Shown here: positions 15,982-25,308 of the stretch, piece by piece
Layout of the letters: each line of letters begins with the position of its first letter
Position numbering within the stretch: position 1 is the stretch's first letter
Source of the DNA: Kiritimatiellia bacterium
Lineage (GTDB): Bacteria > Verrucomicrobiota > Kiritimatiellia > RFP12 > UBA1067
DNA: 64,000 nucleotides
Assembly (NCBI GenBank): GCA_028686345.1
Contig: JAQUCE010000006.1
Coordinates: forward strand, 1 to 64,000
Direction of reading: 5' to 3'
Notes under the pieces: generated by a model
The model's input: only the letters and a program-made list of their open reading frames with translations
What the model was told of the DNA's origin: nothing
Database searches by the model: none
Translations under genes and position numbers: made by a program

Positions 15982-18900
15982 ATGAAAAAAAGTCTTTGTG
16001 TGGGCATATCAGCCCTGACAGCTCTCTCTCTAGCCGCCCGTGAGTGGGAAGATGAAACTGTTAATTCAGTCAACCGTGAGCCTGCCCGGGCCGTTAGCTT
16101 TCCGCTGAATTCGGTGAAGGCCGCGCTCTCCGATGATGAGCCCGCCACACCCTACCGGGTGCTGCTGAACGGGGATTGGAGATATATGTGGAACGGGTCG
16201 CCAGCTGACCGGCCACAGGATTTTTTCAAAACAGATTTTGATGACAGCTCCTGGTACACCATTGATGTGCCCAGCTGCGTTGAGATGCGCGGCTATGGAA
16301 TACCGATTTATACCAATGTGCGCTATCCGCATGCCCGCACCCCGCCGCTGATCGGAATGGAGTATAATCCGGTCAGCTCGTACCGAACCTTGTTTAACGT
16401 TCCCGCAGGGTGGCAGAGCCGCCCCGTGTTTGTGCGCTTTGACGGCGTTTACTCAGCCTTTTACCTGTGGGTCAACGGCCAGTATGTTGGCTACAGCGAG
16501 GACAGCAAGCTGCCGGCTGAGTTTAATCTGACAAAATACCTCAAAGCCGGCCCCAACCAGATGGCCGTGCAGGTTTACCGCTGGTCAGATGGCTCCTATT
16601 TAGAGGACCAGGATATGTTCCGCTTCAGCGGAATCTATCGCGAGGTCTCGCTCTTCTCCCCGCCAGCGGTGGAACTGCGTGATTTTCGGGCAACCACCAC
16701 GCTGGATGCCGCCTACAAAAACGCGACCTTGGGGCTAAGCCTGAAGGCCCGTTCTCTCAATGGCCAGGCAGCCCAGGCTGTGATCAAGAGCACGCTCTTC
16801 GATGCCAATGGCAAGGCCGTTGCTACCCCCACCGTCAGCCTTGCTGTGCCAGGGGATGGCAAAGACGCGGCTGCCAAGGTTGAGGTCGCCGTCAAAGAGC
16901 CGCGTCTGTGGTCAGCAGAGGAGCCGTATCTCTACACCCTGGTGCTGGAACTCACCTCCAAGGCCGGCACCGATATTCGCACCTGCAAGGTCGGTTTCCG
17001 TCAGGTGGAGATCAAAGGCGGCACCATTTTGTTTAACGGCAAACCCATTAAGTTCAAGGGTGTCAACCGCCACGAAACCGATCCGGCTGAGGGGCGCAGT
17101 GTCACCCGCGCCATGATGTTGCAGGAGATGTTGCTGCTGAAACAAAACAATATCAACACTGTGCGCACCGCCCACTACCCCACCCACTATTACTGGTACC
17201 GCCTGTGCGACCAATACGGCATCTACCTGGTGGCTGAAGCCAACCTCGAGAGCCATGGCATGGGCTATGGACAGGAGTCGCTCAGCCATGTGGAATCCTG
17301 GAAGGCCGCGCATGTTGAGCGCAATGTCAATCAGGTCGAGAACTACAAAAATCACCCCTCAATCTTTATGTGGTCAATGGGCAATGAGGCCGGCCCGGGC
17401 CTGAATTTCAAGGCTGCCGCGGATGCGATTCGCGCGCTGGATACCACGCGCCCGATTCACTATGAGCGCGCCAATAACTTTGCCGATGTTGACAGCACCA
17501 TGTATCCGACTGTCGAGTGGCTCGCAGCACGCGGCGCGAACAAGGAGAAGCCCTTCTTTCTCTGTGAATATGCACACGCCATGGGCAATGCCATGGGCAA
17601 CTTTAATGAGTACTGGGAGGCCTTCTATTCCAGCGAATCCCTGACTGGCGGCTGCATCTGGGACTGGATCGACCAGGCGATCTGGAAGTACACCGACCGC
17701 GTTGGCCCGGATGGGGTGCGCGAACGCTATCTCGCGTATGGCGGTGACTTTGACGACACGCCCAATGACGGCAACTTTGTCTGTAACGGTGTGATCGCCC
17801 CGGATCGCGCGCCCTCTCCCAAACTGGCGGAGGTCAAGCGGGTGCACCAGGATATCATGGTCTCAGCCGAGAGTGTTGCCGAGGGTAAGGTCGAGATCTG
17901 GAATCGCTTTGGCTTCACCTCAACCGCTGAGTTCAACGCCTTCTGGGAGCTGACCTGCGATGGCCTGGTGATCAACGAAGGAGCGCTGAATCTGCCCGCA
18001 GTCGCACCGCTGAGCCGCAAAACAGTTGCCGTACCAATCCCGGTGGTCAAGCCGCTGGAGGGCGCGGAGTACCTTTACCGAATCAAATTCTGTTTAAAGC
18101 AGAACACGCGCTGGGCAGCCAAGGGACACGAGATCGCGGCCAATCAGCTGCCCTTCCACCCCAAAGAGGGTGTGGTTAAAGCCGAGGCGGATGATATCAG
18201 CAGGATGCCGGCCCTTAAAGTTGTCGAGACTGCTGCAAGCGTAAGCGTCAAAGGCGCCAAGTTTGAGGTGGTCTTCAGCCGCAACTCCGGCACCATCTCC
18301 CAGCTTACTTATGACGGCAAAAAAATGATCTCTGATAAAGCCAATATCTCACACGGCGCAAAGGTCAGTGTGTTTCGGGCTTTTACCGATAACGATGGCT
18401 GGATGCGCGGCGGCTTCGCCAACTCCGGTCTTTCGCAGATGGAGTACTACCCCCGTCCCATAAAGGTTGAGAAGCTGTCGGACAAGGCGGTGCGCGTGCT
18501 GACCGAGGTGGATGCCTGCGGCTTTAAGAGTGCCCGTTTCAAGGATCAGAGCGAGTATCTGATCACAGGCGACGGTGTGATCTCAGTGCGGCATAACATC
18601 ACGCCTGAAGGCAGCATGCCCTCGCTGCCGCGCATGGGGGTTAGCCTGACACTGGATAAAGCGCTGGAGAACATCGCCTATTATGGCCGCGGCCCCTGGG
18701 AGAATTACATTGACCGCAAGACAGGCAGCGATATCGGGTATTATCAGAGCACCGTGACGGATCAGTATGTTGATTATGTTAAGCCGCAGGATTGCGGCGG
18801 CAAGAGTGATGTGCGCTGGGTGGCCTTCACCGATGGCAGCGGCTCGGGTCTTCTGTTTAAGGCGCACCAGCCGCTCTTTATCTCAGCCCTGCACTACACC

Positions 18901-19818
18901 GCTGAAGATCTGGAGTTTGCCCGCCACCGCAATGGACAGCAGCGCATCTACAACATGCCGGTTGCGAGGGATGAGGTGCATTTGAATCTGGACATTGGCC
19001 AGACAGGCTTAGGCGGCGGCAGCTGCGGCCCAGGGCCCATGAGCAAGTATATTATGCAGGTGCAGCCAGTCAGCTTCGGCTACCTGATGCGTCCCTGCAA
19101 AGCAGGCCAGGTGCAACTCAGCAATGAGGCGCGCAAACCCGCGACACTGCCGCATGCAGCCATGCAGGAGCGCGATGAGGAAGGCATGATCTCGCTCATC
19201 GGCAGCGGCGAGATCCGCTACACGCTGGACAGCAGCGAGCCCTCTAAAACCTCCGCGCTCTACACCGCGCCCTTCCGGGTGCTGGATGCAGTTACAGTTA
19301 AGGCGGCAGTGTTTTCGCCAGCCGGCGGGCGCAGCTCCACCTGCGCCGTTGCCTATAAAAAAATGATCGGCCTGGTCAAGCGCGCCGGCGCGAAGCTCAA
19401 AATTGTCGCGTGCGACTCAGAGCAGTCACCCGGCGAGGGGCCGGCCACCAATGCCATTGATGGCAATACCGCCACCTTCTGGCACTCCCGCTGGGAGCCC
19501 AAAGAGGCGCCGTATCCGCACTTTATCGCAGTCGATGTTGGCGAGAAAACCAAGATCGGCGGTGTTACCGTGCATGGCCGCAGCGATGGCAACACCAACG
19601 GACATATCGTGAAGTACCGCGTTTTTGTCAGTCAGGATGGCAAGACATGGGGCAGCGCAGTCGCCGAAGGCGAGCTGAAACAGCCGCAGAGCACGGAGCA
19701 GCGGGTGGAGTTTGGCCGAGTTGTTGATGGCCGCTACGTGAAATTTGAGGCCTTGAGCGAGGTGCAGAACCGCGCGTACGCCACCATCGCTGAGTTCGGG
19801 GTGCTGATCGCGCTTTGA
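15982..19818 (+). CDS. secreted GH2 beta-galactosidase with chitobiase-C-like and discoidin-like domains
   Basis: Hydrolyses terminal beta-galactosides outside the cytoplasm. The N terminus is a signal peptide (KKSLCVGISALTALSLAA). Next come the GH2 sugar-binding domain (DVPSCVEMRGYGIPIYTN), immunoglobulin-like domain and TIM barrel (KGVNRHETDP, RTAHYPTHYYWYRLCD). The acid/base is Glu469 (SMGNEAGPG) and the nucleophile Glu529 (LCEYAHAMGN). A LacZ-type small-chain domain follows (RGPWENYIDRKTGSDIG). Past residue 1060 two extra modules appear: a CHB_HEX_C-like piece (YTLDSSEPSKTSALYTAPF) and a coagulation factor 5/8-type domain (ATNAIDGNTATFWHSRW). At 1278 residues it is longer than E. coli LacZ by these modules. 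AAGGAG precedes the ATG. The gene is followed by pdxJ. Confidence 0.94.
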   Translation: MKKSLCVGISALTALSLAAREWEDETVNSVNREPARAVSFPLNSVKAALSDDEPATPYRVLLNGDWRYMWNGSPADRPQDFFKTDFDDSSWYTIDVPSCVEMRGYGIPIYTNVRYPHARTPPLIGMEYNPVSSYRTLFNVPAGWQSRPVFVRFDGVYSAFYLWVNGQYVGYSEDSKLPAEFNLTKYLKAGPNQMAVQVYRWSDGSYLEDQDMFRFSGIYREVSLFSPPAVELRDFRATTTLDAAYKNATLGLSLKARSLNGQAAQAVIKSTLFDANGKAVATPTVSLAVPGDGKDAAAKVEVAVKEPRLWSAEEPYLYTLVLELTSKAGTDIRTCKVGFRQVEIKGGTILFNGKPIKFKGVNRHETDPAEGRSVTRAMMLQEMLLLKQNNINTVRTAHYPTHYYWYRLCDQYGIYLVAEANLESHGMGYGQESLSHVESWKAAHVERNVNQVENYKNHPSIFMWSMGNEAGPGLNFKAAADAIRALDTTRPIHYERANNFADVDSTMYPTVEWLAARGANKEKPFFLCEYAHAMGNAMGNFNEYWEAFYSSESLTGGCIWDWIDQAIWKYTDRVGPDGVRERYLAYGGDFDDTPNDGNFVCNGVIAPDRAPSPKLAEVKRVHQDIMVSAESVAEGKVEIWNRFGFTSTAEFNAFWELTCDGLVINEGALNLPAVAPLSRKTVAVPIPVVKPLEGAEYLYRIKFCLKQNTRWAAKGHEIAANQLPFHPKEGVVKAEADDISRMPALKVVETAASVSVKGAKFEVVFSRNSGTISQLTYDGKKMISDKANISHGAKVSVFRAFTDNDGWMRGGFANSGLSQMEYYPRPIKVEKLSDKAVRVLTEVDACGFKSARFKDQSEYLITGDGVISVRHNITPEGSMPSLPRMGVSLTLDKALENIAYYGRGPWENYIDRKTGSDIGYYQSTVTDQYVDYVKPQDCGGKSDVRWVAFTDGSGSGLLFKAHQPLFISALHYTAEDLEFARHRNGQQRIYNMPVARDEVHLNLDIGQTGLGGGSCGPGPMSKYIMQVQPVSFGYLMRPCKAGQVQLSNEARKPATLPHAAMQERDEEGMISLIGSGEIRYTLDSSEPSKTSALYTAPFRVLDAVTVKAAVFSPAGGRSSTCAVAYKKMIGLVKRAGAKLKIVACDSEQSPGEGPATNAIDGNTATFWHSRWEPKEAPYPHFIAVDVGEKTKIGGVTVHGRSDGNTNGHIVKYRVFVSQDGKTWGSAVAEGELKQPQSTEQRVEFGRVVDGRYVKFEALSEVQNRAYATIAEFGVLIAL

Positions 19819-19902
19819 GCGTTGCCCGCTGGTTGGAGACAGGCCCGCCGCGGGACGCGCTGCGAAGAAACAAGGATTATGACAAGGATAAGGAGAAAGA
19901 CT

Positions 19903-20640
19903 ATGATTCGCTTAGGAGTAAATATTGATCATGTGGCAACACTGCGCGAGGTGCGCCGTGCAAAATACCCATCGATCACCGATGCGGCCGCTCTGTGCGA
20001 GCTGGCCGGGGCCCATGGCATCACCGTGCATCTGCGTGAGGATCGCCGCCATATTCAGGATGCGGACGTTTACGCGCTACGGGAGATGCTCACTGTCAAC
20101 CTCAACTTGGAGATGGCTAATAATCCCGATGTGGTGGCTTTGGCTCTGGATCTGTTGCCGGCAGAGGTCTGTATGGTGCCGGAGCGTCGTGAAGAGCTGA
20201 CCACCGAGGGCGGACTGGATGTGGCGGGACACCTGGCTGAACTAAAGCCGGTAGTAGGGGAGCTGAGCGCCGCCGGGATGGAGGTCAGTATGTTCATTGA
20301 TCCTGATCTGGCTCAGGTCGAGGCATCCGCGGCAATTGGCGCCCCCTGTGTTGAGCTGCATACCGGCGCTTATGCGCAGTGGAGTGGAGCGGCCCGCGAG
20401 CGGGAGCTGCAGCGCTTGATCGCAGCTGCGCACCGGGCCAGCTCAATCGGACTCAAGGTGAATGCCGGTCATGGATTAACCCTTGAAAATGTCGGAGCAA
20501 TCCTTGCGCTGCCAAAGCTGAACACCCTCAATATTGGCCACAGCATTGTCTGCCACGCTGTGTTCGTTGGTTTGGAGCAGGCGGTCAGGGCCATGCTGGA
20601 GCTGCTGGCTTCCGACCGCGATAGCGCGCAACAGAGATAA
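19903..20640 (+). CDS. pdxJ: pyridoxine 5'-phosphate synthase
   Basis: Condenses 1-deoxyxylulose 5-phosphate with 3-amino-2-oxopropyl phosphate to make vitamin B6 phosphate. The TIM-barrel sequence is typical: GVNIDHVATLREVRR at the N terminus with its catalytic region, HLREDRRHIQD, CMVPERREELTTEGGLD, ELHTGAYA and KVNAGHGLT. I chose the ATG at 19903 because AAGGAG lies upstream and the 245-residue product matches the family. It is 84 bases after the GH2 gene and 14 before the LysM gene, so it may share their transcripts. No pdxA or pdxH is nearby. Confidence 0.96.
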   Translation: MIRLGVNIDHVATLREVRRAKYPSITDAAALCELAGAHGITVHLREDRRHIQDADVYALREMLTVNLNLEMANNPDVVALALDLLPAEVCMVPERREELTTEGGLDVAGHLAELKPVVGELSAAGMEVSMFIDPDLAQVEASAAIGAPCVELHTGAYAQWSGAARERELQRLIAAAHRASSIGLKVNAGHGLTLENVGAILALPKLNTLNIGHSIVCHAVFVGLEQAVRAMLELLASDRDSAQQR

Positions 20641-20654
20641 GATAAAGACTTTTT

Positions 20655-21731
20655 ATGGGATTCCAACGCGGTAATTATGGGGTTGAATATGAACGGAGTC
20701 AAAAGAGTTCTACCGGGAAACTCTGGCTGCTGTCGATTATTATTCCGCTGATCGTGCTTGCGCTTGTGCTGCGCGGCTGCGGCTCTGGTAAAAGCGGCGG
20801 CGTTTACGACGGGGGCGATACCCCTGCCGGCGGGCAAGCCGCGCCCGAGGTGGCAGTTGAACGCGAACGCCCATCCATTGCCGTTCATTTCTTGCAGGCT
20901 TGGCGCGGCAAGTTTAAGGGCAAGAGCGCATCGGATGGCGAATCAGCGGCGGACAACCAAGATGGCCCGCCGGCCGCGTCTGTAAACCCTGGAAGTCAAA
21001 CGCGCGCCGCGAATCAATTGAAGGTCGATAAAAACATCCCCGCCGCAGCCGTAAAACTCTGGAAACGCGTGGATGAGCTGGAGGATGAGGGTGATCTGGT
21101 CAGTGCCCGCATGATACTGCAAAAGCTGCGATTGAGCCCGGATGCCGCTGCGATGCGTCCGTTGGTTGAGAAAAGGATCGGCGAGATCAATATGGCGCTG
21201 ATTTTTTCCGCTAGCCCGATGCCGGGCAAGCTCTCTCACACCATTGTTTCCGGCGACCTTGTGAGCAAGCTGACCCGCAAATACAACAACACCGAGGAGT
21301 ATATCCTGCGAACCAATCGAATCACCCACCCTGAAAGAATTCAAATCGGGCAGAAGCTTTGGGTGCTGGATAATCCGAGCTTTGAGTTGATGATTGATAA
21401 AAGCGATTTCAAGGCAGTGCTGCTCTTTAATCGCGGGTTTTTCAAGGCCTACACAGTCGGGTTAGGCGATGCAGGCAGCGTGGCCGCAGGTGCCTATGAA
21501 TTGCGTGGACGGGGTATTGTCGCGGGTGCCCGCGGCGGTGAGGTTTATCGGCTGTGGCTCAAACCAGCGGGCAACATCCCGGAGACGGTGAGCCTGAGTT
21601 TAAACGGCGCAGAGAGCGAGTCGCATCTGGGTATGGCGTCGCAGGAGAGCGGCGTTGTGTTCAGCAAGGCGGGGATTGAGGAGCTTTACGTCCTGCTTCC
21701 TGCCGGCTCGGTGGTCACGATTGTGGAGTAG
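20655..21731 (+). CDS. membrane-anchored LysM protein with a catalytically dead L,D-transpeptidase-like domain
   Basis: Probably binds peptidoglycan in the periplasm. Residues 23-41 form one transmembrane segment, followed by a glycine/alanine-rich linker and a helical region (about 130-180). A LysM domain follows at about 194-238 (SHTIVSGDLVSKLTRKYNNT, RIQIGQKLWVL). The remaining 115 residues align with a YkuD L,D-transpeptidase from its first strands (MIDKSDFKAVLLFNRGFFKA) to its last (IEELYVLLPAGSVVTIVE). The catalytic block is lost: the usual IHG appears as LNG (316-318), and SHGCIR as ESGVVF (331-336), without the nucleophilic cysteine, histidine or arginine. It is therefore probably a pseudo-enzyme. 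Start ATG 20655 is 14 bases after pdxJ. Confidence 0.8.
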   Translation: MGFQRGNYGVEYERSQKSSTGKLWLLSIIIPLIVLALVLRGCGSGKSGGVYDGGDTPAGGQAAPEVAVERERPSIAVHFLQAWRGKFKGKSASDGESAADNQDGPPAASVNPGSQTRAANQLKVDKNIPAAAVKLWKRVDELEDEGDLVSARMILQKLRLSPDAAAMRPLVEKRIGEINMALIFSASPMPGKLSHTIVSGDLVSKLTRKYNNTEEYILRTNRITHPERIQIGQKLWVLDNPSFELMIDKSDFKAVLLFNRGFFKAYTVGLGDAGSVAAGAYELRGRGIVAGARGGEVYRLWLKPAGNIPETVSLSLNGAESESHLGMASQESGVVFSKAGIEELYVLLPAGSVVTIVE

Positions 21732-21791
21732 CACAGGCTTAGGGGGGCTTTGTAAAAAGGCTGAGGTAATTCTAAGGCCCGTTAAATCAAA

Positions 21792-21984
21792 GTCCGGGTC
21801 AGTAAGCAATGTCACCAGGCCACCAAGTCACCAGGCCACCAGGTCACCAGGTCACCAGGTCAAAAACAGCTTGCAGCCTGGACTGTGAAGTAACTTGCAA
21901 GAGACAAGCCGGAGGTCGGAGATCATTTCCGTACGCCCTGCGAGACCGATTCCGATAGCGACCCCGACCCCGAGTTAGAGACGC
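21792..21984 (+). repeat. inverted repeat, left copy, flanking the sodium-dependent transporter
   Basis: It runs from GTCCGGGTCAGTAAGCAATG through a (CACCAGGTC)n tandem stretch, TTGCAGCCTGGACTG, AGTAACTTGCAAGA, CCGGAGGTCGGAGATCATTT and a CCGATAGCGACCCCGACCCC-like minisatellite. The same order appears inverted at 23765-23921. Its CACCAGG tandem (21809-21860) is longer than in the right copy. Confidence 0.85.
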
Positions 21985-22022
21985 AAAAATACGATCAAGT
22001 GAGTAGCCTATAGGCAATCTAT

Positions 22023-23597
22023 ATGAAATTAATCCGCAAACGAGAGGCATGGGGCAGTCGCATCGGAGTGGTGCTGGCAGCTGCCGGCAGCGCGGTCGGA
22101 CTGGGTAACTTCCTGCGGTTTCCCGGGGTGGCGGCGCAGAACGGTGGCGGCGCCTTTATGATTCCCTACTTTCTCGCGCTGATTTTCATTGCCTTGCCGC
22201 TGTGCTGGATGGAATGGACCATGGGACGTTTTGGGGGCTTGCACGGACACGGCTCAGCGCCCGGGGTCTTTGATGTTTTGACCAGCCCCAAAAAGCCCGC
22301 GCTCAAGTACTTCGGTGTCATGGGAATTGTGGGCGGACTCGGTATATTCTTTTACTACGTGGTGATTGAATCATGGACCCTGGCCTACAGTGTTTTTGCT
22401 TTAACAGGGAAGTACGCGGCAGTTCAGTCGCCAGCTGAGATGGGCGCTTTCCTGGCGAGTTACCAGAGCGGTGATGGCCTGTTTTTCAGCAGCCGCTGGC
22501 CCGCGTATGGCTTTTTCATAACCACCTTTGCCGCGAATTTCTTTATCCTGTATCACGGTGTCAACCGCGGAATAGAGCGTTTTTGCAAGGTGGCAATGCC
22601 ACTGCTTTTTTTATTGGCAGTTGTTTTGATGGTGCGGGTTTTCACGCTTGGAACGCCGGTGCGGCCAGAGTGGAATATCAATGCTGGTCTGGGTTTTCTG
22701 TGGAATCCGGATTTCTCGGCCCTGAAGTCCGCTCAGGTGTGGCTGGCAGCCGCAGGCCAGGTCTTTTTCTCAATCTCAGTTGGGATCGGCACGCTGCTGA
22801 CTTACGCGTCGTACATGCGCAGTCAGGATGATGTGCTGACCGCTTCCATGACCTCGGCCTTCTTGAATGAGTTTGCTGAGTTGGTGCTGGGGGCCTCGAT
22901 TGTGATACCCGCCGCCTTTATCTTCTTTGGCCCGATCGGCACCACCGAGGCGGTTGCCGGCGGCACCTTTGGCCTGGCCTTTAAAACCACACCGCTGATC
23001 TTCAAGGGCATGACAGGTGGACCGCTGGTTGGTTTCGCATGGTTTTTTCTGCTGTTTATCGCGGGCTGCACCAGTTCGGTTTCGATTATTCAACCAGCGC
23101 TCTCTTTTCTCGAGGATGAGTTCGGCTTTAACCGCAAGCGCTGCATTATTGTGCTGGGCGTCCTGACCTTCACCTTCGCCAACCTCGCTCTTTTCGGGAA
23201 AGAGGTGATTGGCGAGATGGATTTCTGGTTCAGTTCACTCGGATTGCCGCTCTTTGGTTTGATTGAGTCCGTTATTTTTATCCGTTTTTTCGGAATAGAG
23301 CGCGGCTGGAAAGAGCTGCACCGAGGAGCAGGCATGCGTTTGCCGTTAATTTTCAAGTATATTATGTGCTGGTGCGCACCGCTTTTGCTCTTCCTGATCC
23401 TCGCGGGCTGGTTTGTCACTGAGGGGTGGAAAACCACCCTCATGATCAAGGTGGTGGAGGGCAGGTGGCAGCCGCTCTATGCTGGCGATGCCTTTTACTG
23501 GGTTCTCGCCACCCGTATTGTGCTGCTGGGTTTGTTTGCCGCCACCTGCTGGCTGGTCCGCTATGCCTGGAGCCTCAGAAGCGAGCACTCCAACTAA
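22023..23597 (+). CDS. neurotransmitter:sodium symporter (NSS/SNF) family transporter
   Basis: Sodium-coupled uptake of an amino acid or similar small amine across the inner membrane; the exact substrate cannot be read from sequence. The N terminus shows the family signature (WGSRIGVVLAAAGSAVGLGN, then FLRFPGVAAQNGGGAFMIPY), which forms the sodium and substrate sites around unwound helix 1. About twelve hydrophobic segments follow, and the TM6-like GQVFFSISVGIGTLLTYASY is conserved. The length (524 aa) suits bacterial members. The ATG at 22023 has no strong ribosome site. The gene is alone between two inverted repeats (21792-21984 and 23765-23921), which suggests it moved or was inverted as a unit. 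Confidence 0.92.
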   Translation: MKLIRKREAWGSRIGVVLAAAGSAVGLGNFLRFPGVAAQNGGGAFMIPYFLALIFIALPLCWMEWTMGRFGGLHGHGSAPGVFDVLTSPKKPALKYFGVMGIVGGLGIFFYYVVIESWTLAYSVFALTGKYAAVQSPAEMGAFLASYQSGDGLFFSSRWPAYGFFITTFAANFFILYHGVNRGIERFCKVAMPLLFLLAVVLMVRVFTLGTPVRPEWNINAGLGFLWNPDFSALKSAQVWLAAAGQVFFSISVGIGTLLTYASYMRSQDDVLTASMTSAFLNEFAELVLGASIVIPAAFIFFGPIGTTEAVAGGTFGLAFKTTPLIFKGMTGGPLVGFAWFFLLFIAGCTSSVSIIQPALSFLEDEFGFNRKRCIIVLGVLTFTFANLALFGKEVIGEMDFWFSSLGLPLFGLIESVIFIRFFGIERGWKELHRGAGMRLPLIFKYIMCWCAPLLLFLILAGWFVTEGWKTTLMIKVVEGRWQPLYAGDAFYWVLATRIVLLGLFAATCWLVRYAWSLRSEHSN

Positions 23598-23760
23598 AGC
23601 AGCTTTTTCCCGTAAACAAGTTGAGTTTATCAATGTGCGGGAGCTCTTCGCGCTCACAGAAAAGTTAGTGGTTAGCAGCCCGCTGCTACTGTAACAAACG
23701 CTACGCGTTTGGAGAAACGAAGGCAACTTGCCTATAACTTGATCACTCAGCTGTAGTTTA
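23598..23760. repeat. partial hairpin module C after the transporter
   Basis: AGCAGCCCGCTGCT (hairpin) and AAACGCTACGCGTTT (hairpin) at about 23674-23712 match the middle of module C at 8199 and, inverted, 27000. The rest shows nothing recognisable. Confidence 0.55.
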
Positions 23761-23764
23761 GGGT

Positions 23765-23921
23765 CTGCAACTCGGAGTTGGTATCGGAGTCGGTATCGAT
23801 ATCGAAGGGTGTACGGAAATGATCTCCGACCTCCGGCTTGTTCTTGCAAGTTACTTCGCAGTCCAGGCTGCAAGTTGTTTTTTGGCCCGGTGACCCGGTG
23901 ACATTGCTTACTGACCCGGAC
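23765..23921 (-). repeat. inverted repeat, right copy, flanking the sodium-dependent transporter
   Basis: The reverse complement follows the left copy (21792-21984) from GTCCGGGTCAGTAAGCAATG to the CTCCGAGTT end. It differs mainly in fewer CACCAGG units and in the minisatellite. Confidence 0.85.
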
Positions 23922-23997
23922 ACGGCCATAATTCGAATTGCCGGCGCGCCTCGCGGCGGGCTTGCCACCAGCCCGCAATTGCGCTATTATTTCCATT

Positions 23998-25308
23998 ATG
24001 ACCACTAAAAACAGCAACCGTCGAGATTTCCTGAAACTTGCGCTAAGCGGCGCAGGCGCTGCCGCCGCTGGCGGCTGCGCCACCCTTACCCGCACAAAGC
24101 CCGCGCGCCGCGCTTCCGCGGCACCCGTGCCTGCCGCGCCACCGCGATTGGCCTTGATTGGCGTGGGCGGCGCCGGCGCGCCCCTGCTGCGTTATTTCAG
24201 CGCGTCAGGGGCGCGGATTGACGCGATCTGCGATGTTGATGAGCGCGAGCTGAACGCTGCCCGCGAGTTGCTCGCCGAACGCTTTCCCGATCTGCAGCTG
24301 TTTCAGGACTACCGGGTCATGTTCGATACCCTCAAGGACCTTGACGGCGCCGTGATCGCGACCCCCGACCACGGCCATGCCATGCAGGCGCAGCGCGCGC
24401 TGCAGGCTGGCTGCCACCTCTACCTCGAAACCCCAATTGCACACACATTGCAGGAGCTGACCACCCTCAAGAGAGCGGCCCGCCGCGCCCGCCGGCACCT
24501 CTTCTGCGGGGAGACAAACATCAATTGCGAGCCGGCACTGCGCGCCCGGGCCGCGCTGGCAACCGGGGTGATCGGTAAAATTTCACAGGCGCATATCTGG
24601 AGCAGCGGTCCGATCTGGCCCCAGGGAGGTGAGCCGCCGAGTGGTAGCGACCCTGTGCCCGCTGGTCTAGCCTGGGATCTGTGGCTGGCAGGTGCCCAAC
24701 CCCGACCCTACAAGCGCTTTGTCTATCATAAGTTCAATTGGCGCGGCTGGTGCGACTTCGGTGGCGGCACGCTTGGGGATGCCGGCTGCCAGTTGCTGAG
24801 TTTTCCCTATACCACGCTCGGCTTGAGTGCGCCAAAGAACGTCACGCTGCTCGCCGCCCGCGGCGGCACGGCTGCCAGCTATCCGCAATCCTCTACCCTG
24901 CGCTGGGTTTGCAAATCCGCGGCTCAAAAGAGCCAGGTCGAACTTTTCTGGTATGACGGCGGCGCGTTGCCAGCCGATGACCTTCTGCAGCAGACGCGCT
25001 CCACGCTGGGACGTCACCCAGGCAGCGGTGTGCTGCTGGTTGGCGAGCGCGGCACCTGGCTGGTCGCAGGCACTGCCTGCAAACAGCACTACCTGGGGCT
25101 GAATGGCTCGCCGCGTATGACCGACTTCGAGCGCCACGCCCTGTGGAGCTTACTGCCGGAACAACTGCCGCCAACCGTCACCGCGCCCGAACGCTTTTTG
25201 CGCGCCATCCGCCGTGACGAACGTTGTGACTTCAACCTCACCGCCCAGCCCGCTCTGCACCAGACCGTGCTGCTTGGCGCCCTTGCCAGCCGGGGGAGTG
25301 AAGGGTGA
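23998..25308 (+). CDS. Tat-exported Gfo/Idh/MocA-family oxidoreductase
   Basis: An NAD(P)-dependent sugar oxidoreductase-like protein, exported folded by the Tat pathway. The N terminus NRRDFLKLALSGAGAAAAGG carries the twin-arginine motif and ends in GGCAT, which could be a lipobox. The Rossmann domain shows LALIGVGGAGAPLLR and AICDVDERE. The family motif EKP, whose lysine usually takes part in catalysis, reads ETP here (YLETPIAHT), so activity may be altered. The start at 23998 places the Tat motif near the N terminus; an upstream frame exists but reads through low-information sequence. The protein is Ala- and Arg-rich (high GC). The neighbouring gene at 25788 is also Tat-exported. Confidence 0.86.
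   Translation: MTTKNSNRRDFLKLALSGAGAAAAGGCATLTRTKPARRASAAPVPAAPPRLALIGVGGAGAPLLRYFSASGARIDAICDVDERELNAARELLAERFPDLQLFQDYRVMFDTLKDLDGAVIATPDHGHAMQAQRALQAGCHLYLETPIAHTLQELTTLKRAARRARRHLFCGETNINCEPALRARAALATGVIGKISQAHIWSSGPIWPQGGEPPSGSDPVPAGLAWDLWLAGAQPRPYKRFVYHKFNWRGWCDFGGGTLGDAGCQLLSFPYTTLGLSAPKNVTLLAARGGTAASYPQSSTLRWVCKSAAQKSQVELFWYDGGALPADDLLQQTRSTLGRHPGSGVLLVGERGTWLVAGTACKQHYLGLNGSPRMTDFERHALWSLLPEQLPPTVTAPERFLRAIRRDERCDFNLTAQPALHQTVLLGALASRGSEG

Noticed and set aside
21792-23921. A composite transposon around the NSS transporter
   Set aside because: The flanking repeats have no transposase, no target duplication and no insertion-sequence ends, so only inverted repeats can be claimed.
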